Part shown: positions 25,287 to 34,074 of the stretch, in pieces
Layout: every line of letters starts with the position of its first letter
Position numbering within the stretch: position 1 is the stretch's first letter
Assembly (NCBI GenBank): GCA_964463145.1
Contig: CAYXBG010000009.1
Coordinates: forward strand, 1 to 37,837
Direction of reading: 5' to 3'
Length of the DNA stretch: 37,837 bases
Source: CAYXBG01 sp964463145
Lineage (GTDB): Bacteria > Acidobacteriota > UBA6911 > RPQK01 > CBDAPI01
Made by a program: the position numbers and the translations under genes
The notes under the pieces: generated by a model
What the model was told of the DNA's origin: nothing
The model's database searches: none
The model's input: only the letters and a program-made list of their open reading frames with translations

Positions 25287-26726
25287 TCAAGACAATCGTG
25301 ACCAGAAGTATGCTACCGCAAGGAAAAGATACACTGCACTGCTACCAATCAATAGTGCGGTAGCCACCCTACTCGGACCCATCTCAGCACCCATTATCGT
25401 ACGTAAACGGAGATTCAAAACTATCAAACCAAAAGCATATGAGACCGTCGCCACCACACCAATCACGGCAGTAAGCAAAAGCAGCGGACCTGGCTGAGCA
25501 AGAGGCATGGTCAGAGAAGTTAAGACCGTCAGACCCACAAAGAAAAAGACATATAACTTACGCCGAGAAGTCTCCCTTAGGTTGGGAATTAACATTTTCG
25601 AACAATCAGAGTGAATCCGAGCAACCCCATCGGCAGTCCCAATCCAAGTATCAGCAAGAAAGGCTGTCGCCACAATAAGATAGACAGCTTTCCCCCAAGA
25701 ACCCCAACTATTTGCAAAGAACTCGGATTGAACCACCGCCAGCTGTTCACCAACAGGCCATATACCTTTCGGGAATAGTAGAGCATATGAAAGAAGGCAG
25801 GTCATCAAGGTGGTTATAATGTTTCCTACGATCCCGATACCTCCATCTAAAAGAAGGAACTTTTTCCACTGTCTAACCCGGCCCAAAGACTTCCTATTGT
25901 TAGATGGCCTGAACCCTACAGTTTCGATAGTATTTTCTCGACGTCCGGAAAGACCAGTGATACGCCCTGTATGTACAGCCATTCCGCATCTCTTTTCGCC
26001 TACCCAATAGCTGTAAAAAAGGAGCCAAAAACCTCCCAATCCAGCAAAAGTTACGGCTGTGAGAAGGCGAGTCAAGTCCTCTTGAACATCGAACTCGATA
26101 TTCGACCAGTTGCTAGGTAAAAACAGTGCCCCTACAAATGCAGGCAAAGCATCTAAAACCTCTTGCTGTAGACAGGCAACTAAAAGTCCTACAAACGTAA
26201 TACATGCGATAGCCCACATAATTTTTTCGATCACTGTGTAGATAACAGGACTAAGCAGTACTACAGCAGCAAAAAATCCAATCATGAGATAGGCCCATAT
26301 CAAACGTTGATAAGCTAGCGCTTCCCCTGGTAAGGATTCGAACCAGCCTGCCTGTGGCAGTCCTGTAAGTTCAACCAGAGCTGTGGCCCCAGCAGAAGCA
26401 AAAGCCCCGAACCAGAGAAAATGCACGATCACTAGCAACCAGAGTATTCCCAGATACCAGCGATGCACTCGATAGAAACCTTGAAAAATCGATTCTCCGG
26501 TCAGGACAGTGTATTGGCCGACGCTATAAAGCAGAGGAAACTGAATCAAGCAGGCCGGTATTAGAAGAAAAAGAAAATTTAATCCGTATTTAGCTATGAT
26601 GTATGGCCACCAAATTAGCTCTCCACTACCTTGGGCCAAAGCCATCCAAACAATACCTGGCCCAATCACAGCAAGATAACCTGGAAAGCGAGGCATCTTT
26701 TGCGGCCTTAAGTTAGGTAATCGCAT
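25287..26726 (-). CDS. Divergent Nramp-family membrane transporter
   Basis: This inner-membrane protein has about eleven hydrophobic segments in 479 residues and an N-terminal GPGIVWMALAQGSGE that aligns with the Nramp TM1 pattern GPG-x8-DPGN. The metal-binding DPGN is replaced by GSGE. In the sixth segment, AGLGGFWLLFYSYWVGEK stands where Nramps have a MPH motif. Transition-metal transport by the usual ligands is therefore unlikely, and the substrate is unknown. Apart from TM1 and overall architecture, the match is weak. The ATG at 26726 has GAGG seven bases upstream; a GTG two codons earlier is also open. It is divergent from the ABC exporter genes. Confidence 0.75.
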   Translation of the reverse strand: MRLPNLRPQKMPRFPGYLAVIGPGIVWMALAQGSGELIWWPYIIAKYGLNFLFLLIPACLIQFPLLYSVGQYTVLTGESIFQGFYRVHRWYLGILWLLVIVHFLWFGAFASAGATALVELTGLPQAGWFESLPGEALAYQRLIWAYLMIGFFAAVVLLSPVIYTVIEKIMWAIACITFVGLLVACLQQEVLDALPAFVGALFLPSNWSNIEFDVQEDLTRLLTAVTFAGLGGFWLLFYSYWVGEKRCGMAVHTGRITGLSGRRENTIETVGFRPSNNRKSLGRVRQWKKFLLLDGGIGIVGNIITTLMTCLLSYALLFPKGIWPVGEQLAVVQSEFFANSWGSWGKAVYLIVATAFLADTWIGTADGVARIHSDCSKMLIPNLRETSRRKLYVFFFVGLTVLTSLTMPLAQPGPLLLLTAVIGVVATVSYAFGLIVLNLRLRTIMGAEMGPSRVATALLIGSSAVYLFLAVAYFWSRLS

Positions 26727-26878
26727 TTGCACCTCAGAATTCTATGCACCGGACAGGAGTGGGTAAAGAAATCTTATGAAGGTTCCCGTCGATTTCTTGT
26801 TATATACATTGACTCCCCCAATATCATATAACACTTGCATAGCTTCCCCGACCACTGCATCATCTAACCCACACAGCC

Positions 26879-27790
26879 ATGATTTCCGTAGAAAAACTGG
26901 TAAAAGACTATGGGGCGTTCAGAGCGCTTCACAATGTCTCATTCGAAGTACAAGAAGGAGAAATCTTCGGTCTTCTAGGCCCAAACGGTGCCGGGAAAAC
27001 AACCACAGTTGAAATTTTAGAAGGCATCAGGGATCGGACTTCTGGACAGGTCTCGGTTCTAGGCTACGATCCGGCAAAACAAAACAAGCAGTTAAAAGAC
27101 CGTATTGGAGTATCTCTTCAGGCCACAAATTTGCCTCCCAAGATCCGGGTCAAAGAAGCTTTGACCTTGTTTTCTTGTTTCTACTCGCAACGTATTACTC
27201 CTTCTCTCCTCTTGAGTCAGCTGCAACTGGAACACAAGCAGTATGCCTTCTTCGAAACCCTGTCCGGAGGGCAAAAACAACGCCTGATCCTAGCTCTTGC
27301 ACTTGTAAACAATCCGCAAATAATTTTCCTAGATGAGCCTACTGCAGGACTCGATCCTCAAGCACGGCAACTTATTCATAGCCTTATCGAGAAGCTCAGA
27401 GATGAATCTCGCTCCGTTCTCCTCACGACACATTACATAGAAGAGGCCGAGAAACTCTGTGACCGAGTTGCGATAATGGAAGGAGGGGAAATCATTGCCA
27501 TCGGCACACCCCAAGAACTCCGTCGTAAAACTTTAGGTCAAACGGTCCTGCAGATTAGCTGTACCAAACCTCTACCTACGACTCTACCCGCCTTACCTGA
27601 GAAAGATTCCATGACTCTTTCAGAAGATCGTAAACTCATTTCAGTCCATTCAGATCGACCAGCAGAAGCTCTCGTCCAACTGGTGAGATGGATCGATGAC
27701 AAGAAAATAGAACTGGCGCATGTGGACATGAAGCATCCAACTTTGGAAGATGTTTTTATCGAGCTAACTGGCCGGAGCTTACGAGAATGA
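26879..27790 (+). CDS. ABC transporter ATP-binding protein (ABC-2 exporter)
   Basis: This is the nucleotide-binding subunit that powers the neighbouring ABC-2 permease. Walker A GPNGAGKT is at 34-41, signature LSGGQ at 128-132, and Walker B IIFLDEP with D152 and E153. The switch His is in LTTHYIEEAE. The C-terminal extension after residue 220 is typical of CcmA/DrrA-type multidrug or lipid exporters. The length of 303 is normal. The ATG lacks a clear ribosome binding site. It overlaps the permease gene by 4 nt (ATGA). Substrate is unknown. Confidence 0.95.
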   Translation: MISVEKLVKDYGAFRALHNVSFEVQEGEIFGLLGPNGAGKTTTVEILEGIRDRTSGQVSVLGYDPAKQNKQLKDRIGVSLQATNLPPKIRVKEALTLFSCFYSQRITPSLLLSQLQLEHKQYAFFETLSGGQKQRLILALALVNNPQIIFLDEPTAGLDPQARQLIHSLIEKLRDESRSVLLTTHYIEEAEKLCDRVAIMEGGEIIAIGTPQELRRKTLGQTVLQISCTKPLPTTLPALPEKDSMTLSEDRKLISVHSDRPAEALVQLVRWIDDKKIELAHVDMKHPTLEDVFIELTGRSLRE

Positions 27791-28689
27791 GAATTCTTCT
27801 GGCACTAATCAGTAATGACCTGAGACTAGCCTTCAGGGACAAGGTCGTTATTTTCTTCAACTACGGGTTTCCTCTTTTATTCTTTTTCGGCTTTGCCGAA
27901 ATGATAAACGCCCAAACAGAGGAAGCTATCTACTATGTCCTGAGTACGGTCACCATTGTTGGTGTTTTAGGAAACGGGTTGTTCGGGGCGGGCATGAGAG
28001 CAGTCCAGGAACGGGAAAATCAAATTCTAAGGCGCTTCAAAGTAGCGCCGATCACTCCAACTCCAATACTGTGTGCATCTGTCATATCCGGTGTGCTCGT
28101 ATACATTCCTACCCTAGGAGTTCTTCTTACCCTGGCTCATTACTTTTATTCGCTGCCCTTACCAGCTACATGGCCAAGCTTAATCGTTGTTATCATTTTA
28201 GGTACGGCAGCCTTCCGCTCTATGGGGTTAATCCTCGCAGCAGTAGCCAATTCTTCCCAGGAGAGCAACATTCTCATTCAAGTCTTCTATATGCCCATGC
28301 TTTTCCTGAGCGGCGCCACGTTCCCAATCACAATGATCCCGAATTGGGCACAGGTCCTATCTCAATATCTTCCCGCATCCTATCTCGTAGTAGCCTTCAA
28401 AGGAATCCTACTCCAGAAAGAATCTCTCGCGGATAATTCTGTCGAAGTGGGCGCACTTATCATAACTCTTTTCCTATCACTATTTATCGCTAGCCGGCTC
28501 TTTAGGTGGGATAAGGACGAGCGAATCCCATCCTCGGCTAAACTATCCGTAATCATCGCCCTATCTCCCTTTTTGGTTTTAGGAACCTATCAATTTTTTT
28601 CGGGAGATCAATATATTCAACGAGCAAAGCAACTATGGGAAATGGGAGACACGAGCAACGTTATCGAAGACACCTTGAAACGCGATTAA
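27787..28689 (+). CDS. ABC-2 type transport permease
   Basis: This is the membrane subunit of the exporter, with six hydrophobic segments over roughly residues 20-240. An amphipathic N-terminus (NDLRLAFRDKVVIFF) and the LFLSGATFPITMIPNWAQVLSQYLP loop are typical of ABC-2 permeases of the DrrB/NodJ group. A seventh hydrophobic stretch (VIIALSPFLVLGTYQFF) lies near residue 260, before a charged tail. The length is 300. It starts in the ATGA overlap of the ATPase gene, so the pair forms one homodimeric-type exporter. Drug, lipid or polysaccharide export are all possible. Confidence 0.92.
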   Translation: MRILLALISNDLRLAFRDKVVIFFNYGFPLLFFFGFAEMINAQTEEAIYYVLSTVTIVGVLGNGLFGAGMRAVQERENQILRRFKVAPITPTPILCASVISGVLVYIPTLGVLLTLAHYFYSLPLPATWPSLIVVIILGTAAFRSMGLILAAVANSSQESNILIQVFYMPMLFLSGATFPITMIPNWAQVLSQYLPASYLVVAFKGILLQKESLADNSVEVGALIITLFLSLFIASRLFRWDKDERIPSSAKLSVIIALSPFLVLGTYQFFSGDQYIQRAKQLWEMGDTSNVIEDTLKRD

Positions 28690-28789
28690 GCCACAACTCC
28701 CCGGCACACTAAAAAAACAGAATTGAACGGGAAGAGATACGCGACTGAAAAACAACTTCTAAGATCTGTTCATCTCTACTACGATCACA

Positions 28790-29668
28790 TCATACGTCAC
28801 TTTTCTCAATGGAGCGAAGCACTCGATCTAAAACTTGAGTTCCTTCTCTACCCCATCCTAGCGCTTGGGCTGAAGTCATCAATTGGCGAACAATACCAGT
28901 TCCCAATAGGGGCATCGAGGCGTGGTCTCCGGCCTCGGTTACCAATCGAAGATCTTTCTGGAGAAGGTCTACCATGAAACCCGGAGCATAATCACATTTC
29001 TCCATCCTCGGCCCGAGGTTAGCAAGTTGCCAACTCCCCGCAGCACCACCCTTCACTGCTTCGATCATAACAGCAGCATCAAGATTGTTGGCTTCTGCAA
29101 AACGTACTGCTTCTGCTACTCCCAGTAGTGTGACAGAAACCAAAATCTGATTACATAGTTTGGTGAGCTGGCCATGTCCAACAGGGCCACAATGCGTAAT
29201 CGTAGACCCCATAACTTCAAACAAGGGCATAACCCTAGTCAAGTCGGCCTTGCGAGCTCCTACCATAATGGCTAGAGTGCCATTATGGGCCCCCACATCA
29301 CCTCCAGAGACGGGAGCGTCAACCAGACTACAATCAACCTTCACCAGTTTGGCATCTAATTCCCGTTCTGCTTGGGGAGAAATAGTACTCATGTCTACAA
29401 CAATCGATCCCTTTCGAATTCCATCGAGAATCCCATCAGCACCAGATACAACCTCCTCAACATCAGGTGTATCAGAGACAATAGTGATGATGACATCTGA
29501 TCGAAGGGCAACTTCGGCCGGGCTTGATGCTAATGTTGCTCCCGCTTGCACCAAATCCTCAGTTCGCTGCACAGTTCGATTAAAAACGGTCAGATCATAT
29601 CCGGCCTTAAGGATATGTGTCGCCATTGGGTGGCCCATTATTCCCAGGCCAATAAATCCAACTTTCAT
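28790..29668 (-). CDS. 2-hydroxy-3-oxopropionate reductase-like dehydrogenase
   Basis: This is an NAD(P)-dependent beta-hydroxyacid dehydrogenase, closest in pattern to tartronate semialdehyde reductase (GarR/GlxR) or 3-hydroxyisobutyrate dehydrogenase. From the ATG at 29668, GFIGLGIMGHPMA gives the nucleotide fold. DAPVSGGDVGAHNGTL is the substrate-binding signature, and GQLTKLCNQILV holds the catalytic Lys (about K170). The C-terminal helical domain ends with LDRVLRSIEKSDV. A TTG three codons upstream (29677) is open, but the ATG gives the usual MKVGFIG start, with GAGG about ten bases away. It is convergent with the ABC permease and divergent from sppA. No glyoxylate-pathway neighbours are visible, so the exact substrate is unproven. 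Confidence 0.88.
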   Translation of the reverse strand: MKVGFIGLGIMGHPMATHILKAGYDLTVFNRTVQRTEDLVQAGATLASSPAEVALRSDVIITIVSDTPDVEEVVSGADGILDGIRKGSIVVDMSTISPQAERELDAKLVKVDCSLVDAPVSGGDVGAHNGTLAIMVGARKADLTRVMPLFEVMGSTITHCGPVGHGQLTKLCNQILVSVTLLGVAEAVRFAEANNLDAAVMIEAVKGGAAGSWQLANLGPRMEKCDYAPGFMVDLLQKDLRLVTEAGDHASMPLLGTGIVRQLMTSAQALGWGREGTQVLDRVLRSIEKSDV

Positions 29669-29822
29669 ATCAGTCAAACCTCTTCATTAATGAGTTCTTT
29701 TATAACAATTGCGGCATCACTACCTAGATCCAGGTTAATCTTGCCACACTACGCTTCGAATGTCTGGTGACTTCCTTGTTTGGCTGCAATATGCATGATA
29801 GAACAAAAGAAGGAGTTCAAAC

Positions 29823-30665
29823 ATGGGCCGCATGAAATACTGGCTGTTCCCATTAGGGATTTTTGTGGTTTTGGTAGCATTCTTCCTTGGATTTCTGGTT
29901 TGGGCTATATGGAGAGTCCAGCAACCCCCCACGATTAAAGATAATACTACTATCGAAATGTCCCTGAGTGGGGAGATTAGAGAATTCCCATCCTCCAATC
30001 CATTCGTTGGTCTATTTAACGCAGACCACCAGTTAACTATTTATGACATCTGGCAAGTTTTCGAATACAGCAGAAAAGATCCGCTTATTTCAACTATTTA
30101 TCTTGAGGTTGCTCCTCTTTCCTGGCATTGGGCACAGGTTGAAGAAATCCGAGATGCCATCAAAAACTTTCGCAGTTCGGGCAAAAAAGTTCATGTCTTT
30201 TTAGCAGGTGATGTCTTAGAAGAACTAGAGTTTTATCTGGCATCCGCCGCTGACACGATTACCTTAAATCCAGATTCCACTCTCCTCTTGAATGGTCTTT
30301 TAGCAGAAACCTTGTTTTTCAAAGAAGCTCTTGAACATCTAGGAATAAAACCGGACTTCATCCAATTCAAGGAATTTAAGAGCTCAGAGATCTTCGAAAG
30401 AGAGAAATTCTCCCCACCGATTAGATCAATGCGTATTTCTATTCTGGAGGATATGCAGGATCGTTTTCTTCAAACAGTGTCAAGTGAACGTTCACTATCT
30501 TCGACAGTCATCAAGAATGTTCTCGAATTGGGGTTAATCAATGGAACCACTGCATTCACATTTGGTCTAGTCGACCGAGCCGGCTATCGGAATGACCTAA
30601 AACAGCAAATCGCTAAAGAAGCAACCTGGATACATTCAAAGGGATTAGCTCAAAAGATTACCTGA
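29823..30665 (+). CDS. sppA: Signal peptide peptidase SppA, N-terminal half
   Basis: This is the first half of a 67K-type SppA, a membrane serine peptidase that degrades cleaved signal peptides. An N-terminal membrane anchor (about residues 6-30) is followed by the first SppA domain. K186 in EFKSSEIF corresponds to the general-base Lys (K209 in E. coli). AAGGAG lies seven bases before ATG. The frame stops at TGA 30663-30665. The adjacent -1 frame continues the family sequence without a break from about 30641 (DYLKSASTRFQEYGTRVALV). This half lacks the catalytic Ser, so alone it should be inactive. Confidence 0.9.
   Translation: MGRMKYWLFPLGIFVVLVAFFLGFLVWAIWRVQQPPTIKDNTTIEMSLSGEIREFPSSNPFVGLFNADHQLTIYDIWQVFEYSRKDPLISTIYLEVAPLSWHWAQVEEIRDAIKNFRSSGKKVHVFLAGDVLEELEFYLASAADTITLNPDSTLLLNGLLAETLFFKEALEHLGIKPDFIQFKEFKSSEIFEREKFSPPIRSMRISILEDMQDRFLQTVSSERSLSSTVIKNVLELGLINGTTAFTFGLVDRAGYRNDLKQQIAKEATWIHSKGLAQKIT
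30638..30644 (+). other. A-AAG-GGA heptamer at the sppA frame change
   Basis: The two sppA halves join if the ribosome moves back one base here. The zero frame reads AAG GGA and the -1 frame AAA GGG, fitting the X-XXY-YYZ slippery pattern. The zero-frame stop is 19 nt later. A hairpin (AATC...GATT with GCG/CGC, 30666-30684) lies about 21 nt downstream, which is farther than usual stimulators. A single missing base in the assembly explains the break equally well. Confidence 0.4.
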
Positions 30666-30703
30666 AATCGGCGAGCACGCGATTCCAAGAATACGGGACA
30701 CGC

Positions 30704-31546
30704 GTGGCGCTTGTAGGGGGCATAGGGACCATTATTTCTGGAAAAGGGGAGCCCTTCACTGAAGCGATGAGTGGAGTTAATATTTCAAAAACACTAAATA
30801 AAATCCGTCACTCAGGCGATTATAAGGCCGTCTTATTCCGAGTTAACAGTCCCGGTGGTTCAGTCGTAGGTTCCGACATGATCTGGCGTGAAGTTCAGCT
30901 ATTAGAGGAATCGGGAATTCCCGTAATCGTATCCATGTCGGGAGTCGCAGGTTCAGGCGGCTACTATATCTCAATGGCAGCTCGTAAAATCATCAGTCAA
31001 CCTAGCACCATAACCGGGTCAATCGGTGTCATCTTCGGAAAATTCAACATACGAGGACTTCTCAAGCAACTCGGGATATCCACAGATCGTGTCAAAACCG
31101 CCTCCAATGCTGATCTTCTCTCACCTTTCAATTCCCTCACCAGTGGACAGAAAAAACACCTCACCTCTTGGATCGAGGGGATTTATGACAGTTTTGTCAC
31201 GAAAGCCGCCAGAGGAAGACAAATGGAAGCCTCCCAGCTTGAAATTAAAGCCAGAGGCAAAATTTACACGGGATACCAAGCTCAAAAAATTGGTCTGGTC
31301 GATGAACTTGGAGGCTTCCCTAAAGCCCTCGAATCGATTCGGATGGAACTTCGACTGGAACCTGATGCTTCAATAACACTGGTTCAGTTTCCAAAACCCA
31401 AAGGATTCCTGGAAAGTCTCTCTGAAATTTCCAATCTACAAGCCTATCGGTCAGCGAAAAGGACTTTCCGACTCCAAAAAGCTCTTGAAGAATTAGATGA
31501 AGGACCAGGTGTAAAGCTTTTGATGCCTGAAATTCAAATCCACTGA
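30704..31546 (+). CDS. sppA: Signal peptide peptidase SppA, C-terminal half
   Basis: This is the catalytic second half of SppA. The first start codon in this frame is GTG 30704 (giving 280 residues), but family sequence is already readable from about 30641, so this is a continuation of the N-terminal half. The nucleophile is S84 in VAGSGGYYIS (counted from the GTG), the counterpart of E. coli S409. FRVNSPGGSVVGSDM, STITGSIGVIFGKFNI, GKIYTGYQAQKIGLVDELGG and a C-terminal Arg/Lys-rich tail match SppA. Joined, the two halves give 574 residues, normal for the double-domain enzyme. No ribosome binding site precedes the GTG. Confidence 0.9.
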   Translation: MALVGGIGTIISGKGEPFTEAMSGVNISKTLNKIRHSGDYKAVLFRVNSPGGSVVGSDMIWREVQLLEESGIPVIVSMSGVAGSGGYYISMAARKIISQPSTITGSIGVIFGKFNIRGLLKQLGISTDRVKTASNADLLSPFNSLTSGQKKHLTSWIEGIYDSFVTKAARGRQMEASQLEIKARGKIYTGYQAQKIGLVDELGGFPKALESIRMELRLEPDASITLVQFPKPKGFLESLSEISNLQAYRSAKRTFRLQKALEELDEGPGVKLLMPEIQIH

Positions 31547-31586
31547 TCTGACTGCAATCGCTAGAAGGTAGGCATCCCAAGAAATC

Positions 31587-32966
31587 CTAAGGATCAATTG
31601 GCTGTCTTGTCGATTTAAGGTTGATGAGATATATCGGATTTTCTGGATCCAACTCCACCGCTGCTTCATATTCCTTGATCGCCTTTGATGTCTGTCCCCT
31701 ACCTGCATATATATTGCCTAAAAGATTTCTAACGGGAGCAAACCCCGATCGAATAGAACGGGCTCTTTCACCATGATACTGAGCCTGATCATAATGTTCC
31801 CTTTGATACCAAAAATCTGAGAACAAGTAATGAGTCTCTAAAGAATGTGGTTGAAGTTGTAGAAGTCTTTCAAGATGGTTTTGGGCATTCGTCCATTGAT
31901 TTGAAGAAAGATAGATACGCGCTAGGTAACTATGCGCACTAAAGGATTCGCTATTACCCTCGAGTACTGCAAGAAAAAGCCCTTTAGCCTTGGCTATCTG
32001 GCCCTCATTCAAGGCATTAATGGCATCTTGCATATATTTCAATTCATCTTCAGACTCTTTAGTTCCTGAAAACTTTAAACTGTATATCTCCGCCTGTTCC
32101 AGATCTCCAATCTGTTGATAGGCATTGGCAAGTGCGCGATATACTGGAACGAGATCCTCTCCAGATTTTTCTAATTTCTTCAAATGCTCCAGAGCTTCAG
32201 ATCCTTTTTCAAGTTCCAACAGAGAGGCTGCCAGATTGAAGATGTAATCCCTCTCTTGAGGCTTCAGCTCCACAGCAGCCTGGAAGTCTTCTCGAGCGTC
32301 GTCAATACGACCTAAGCCCCATAAAGACAACCCCCTTCCATAGTGGGCTACCGCTTTTTCTTCAAGGCGACTTAGAGCAGTTGAGAATGCTTCCAGTGCA
32401 TCCTGTGGCAGTTCCTGAAGCAACCGCACTTGCCCGATTCGTAAAAAGACTTTTCCATCCTCAGGGGTCCTCTCCGATATAGCTTTCAGAACTTTGAGAG
32501 ATTGTTCATAGTTTTCCAATTCATAGAACATATTGGAAAGCAACCATAACTCAGGGCTTTCCAATATCGAGAGTGCTGAATCATCGTGACTGAGTGTCTC
32601 GAGCTGCCGACCAGCTTCTGTTCTCTTTTTTTGGGAAAGTAATACATTAGAGTAAGCGAGAACATATTGAGGGATTCCTGGCCCTCTCTCTACAGCTTGT
32701 TTCAACTCTGAGGCCGCCTCTGCAAATCGCCCCTTTTGAATAAGTGCCAGACCTGTAAAGAAATAGGCCCTTGGATCATCACTTTTAGTTTTCAACTCCG
32801 AAAACAGTTCAATGGCCTGGTCCAGCTGATTTTCGAGAATCAGCTGCCGTCCTTTCTCAAGATCTATAGCACCTGAGTTTTGAGCGACAGCACAAAGCCA
32901 AGGCAGTTGCAGCACCAGAAAGAAAAACGCCCAATAGATTGGATTCTTACAGCTAGATCTACTCAT
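31587..32966 (-). CDS. Exported tetratricopeptide-repeat protein
   Basis: A signal peptide (FFFLVLQLPWLCAVAQ, residues about 14-29) is followed by nearly continuous 34-residue TPR units to the C-terminus. Examples are DPRAYFFTGLALIQKGRFAEA, AVAHYGRGLSLWGLGRIDDA and FAPVRNLLGNIYAGRGQTSKA, the last followed by AAVELDPENP. The Leu-Cys-Ala before the cleavage site could be a poor lipobox (LCA), so a lipoprotein is possible. The total is 459 residues. TPR proteins are scaffolds; the partner is unknown. It follows fba by 78 nt, a gap that holds two hairpins, so it may be a separate transcript. Confidence 0.85.
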   Translation of the reverse strand: MSRSSCKNPIYWAFFFLVLQLPWLCAVAQNSGAIDLEKGRQLILENQLDQAIELFSELKTKSDDPRAYFFTGLALIQKGRFAEAASELKQAVERGPGIPQYVLAYSNVLLSQKKRTEAGRQLETLSHDDSALSILESPELWLLSNMFYELENYEQSLKVLKAISERTPEDGKVFLRIGQVRLLQELPQDALEAFSTALSRLEEKAVAHYGRGLSLWGLGRIDDAREDFQAAVELKPQERDYIFNLAASLLELEKGSEALEHLKKLEKSGEDLVPVYRALANAYQQIGDLEQAEIYSLKFSGTKESEDELKYMQDAINALNEGQIAKAKGLFLAVLEGNSESFSAHSYLARIYLSSNQWTNAQNHLERLLQLQPHSLETHYLFSDFWYQREHYDQAQYHGERARSIRSGFAPVRNLLGNIYAGRGQTSKAIKEYEAAVELDPENPIYLINLKSTRQPIDP

Positions 32967-32995
32967 AATCTATGTTCTGTAGAGTGCATTAGTTA

Positions 32996-33015
32996 AGGGG
33001 GCGCTACACACCCCT
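32996..33015. repeat. Second hairpin between fba and TPR gene
   Basis: AGGGG (32996-33000) pairs with CCCCT (33011-33015), with TTA/TAA flanks that extend it if one base bulges. No T-run follows. It sits next to the stronger fba 3' hairpin in the leader of the TPR gene. It may block read-through or be part of that leader. Confidence 0.35.
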
Positions 33016-33020
33016 AATCT

Positions 33021-33049
33021 CTTAATCTTGTCTTTTGGACAAGTTTAAG
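33021..33049 (-). terminator. Hairpin at the fba stop codon
   Basis: CTTAATCTTGTC (33021-33032) and GACAAGTTTAAG (33038-33049) form a 12-bp stem with one T-T mismatch and a 5-nt loop. The fba stop codon (33045-33047) lies inside one arm. There is no T-run, so it is a Rho-type, processing or mRNA-protecting 3' structure as readily as an intrinsic terminator. Confidence 0.5.
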
Positions 33050-34064
33050 CCGAGACATTATCCCAGCTCTCGCAATAACCACCACTCCGAGCTGCTCCAT
33101 TGCATTTGGCTCTATGGAGGTATGCTTTTTGGCTTGTCAGGACATTAACTGCACGACCTTGCCAGGACTCCAGGACTGGAGCTTGGAGTGCCCTCCCGTA
33201 GGAAAAGCTCAACTCCCATGGAAATCCTCCAATCTGATTCATAGCGTTTAAATGGCGTGTGGCCAATATGTCATTCTGACCACCTGACAAGAAAGCTATT
33301 CCAGGAACAGCTTCTGGGACATGGCCTAGGAGACAGCGGACTGTCGCCTGAGCGACTTCTTTCACAGTTGCCTGACTAGGACTTTCCAAGCCAGAAATAA
33401 CCATATTAGGCTTTAGACAAATCCCTTCCAGATGAACTCGATGCAACCTGAGTGTGCTAAATAGCACGTCCAATACATATCCAGTTACTTCCTCGCACTG
33501 TTCAATACTGTGACTTCCGTCCATAAGTACTTCTGGTTCAACAATGGGAACTAGCCCAGCCTCCTGGCTCAGAGCAGCATATCGGGCTAGTGCATGTGCG
33601 TTTGCATCAACCGCATAGCGAGATGGAAGATCTTCCCCGACTCTGATCACCGCTCTCCACTTAGCGAAGCGACATCCCAGTTCGAAATACTCAGAGAAAC
33701 GCTCTCTCAACCCGTCCAGACCTTCAGTCACGGTTTCATCTAGTGTACCCGGCAAAGACTTAGCACCCTTATCAACTTTAATACCCGGCAATATACCCTG
33801 GGATTCCAGTAATCTAGGGAAAGTCACCCCATCGCATTCTTGTCGAACCGTCTCGTCATAAAGAATAACGCCACTTATGAACTCGTTTGCACCTTTTGCG
33901 GTAAAAAGCAGTTCCCTGTAGGCTCGTCGGCTTTCCTCCGTAGACTCAACATTTATGGCGTCAAATCTCTTTGTGATAGTACCCGTACTTTCATCCGCAG
34001 CCAGAATCCCTTTCCCAGGAGCCACCATGGCTTGGGCTATCTTCTCCAGTTCTTCTACTCTCAT
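33045..34064 (-). CDS. Class I fructose-bisphosphate aldolase
   Basis: This Schiff-base aldolase splits fructose 1,6-bisphosphate to the two triose phosphates in glycolysis, or the reverse. It is of the eukaryote-like class I type: MVAPGKGILAADEST (13-27), GVILYDETVRQ (65-75), and EGICLKPNMV with the Schiff-base Lys at K218. ESPSQATVKEVA and GIAFLSGGQ complete the pattern. The length is 339 (family about 340-360). It starts 10 nt after the inositol-phosphate synthase stop, so the two are co-transcribed. No class II aldolase is in the window. Confidence 0.95.
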   Translation of the reverse strand: MRVEELEKIAQAMVAPGKGILAADESTGTITKRFDAINVESTEESRRAYRELLFTAKGANEFISGVILYDETVRQECDGVTFPRLLESQGILPGIKVDKGAKSLPGTLDETVTEGLDGLRERFSEYFELGCRFAKWRAVIRVGEDLPSRYAVDANAHALARYAALSQEAGLVPIVEPEVLMDGSHSIEQCEEVTGYVLDVLFSTLRLHRVHLEGICLKPNMVISGLESPSQATVKEVAQATVRCLLGHVPEAVPGIAFLSGGQNDILATRHLNAMNQIGGFPWELSFSYGRALQAPVLESWQGRAVNVLTSQKAYLHRAKCNGAARSGGYCESWDNVSA

Positions 34065-34074
34065 CCTTTTCCCC

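Noticed and set aside
26733..26878. Promoter for the ABC exporter (TTGACT near TATAAC)
   Set aside because: The spacing of about 12 bp is too short for a sigma-70 promoter, and other pairings are equally weak.
28690..28789. Terminator between the convergent permease and dehydrogenase genes
   Set aside because: No stem of more than four pairs followed by a T-run was found on either strand.
30666..30684. Hairpin downstream of the sppA heptamer as a frameshift stimulator
   Set aside because: It starts about 21 nt after the heptamer, beyond the usual 5-9 nt, and the stem has a bulge.
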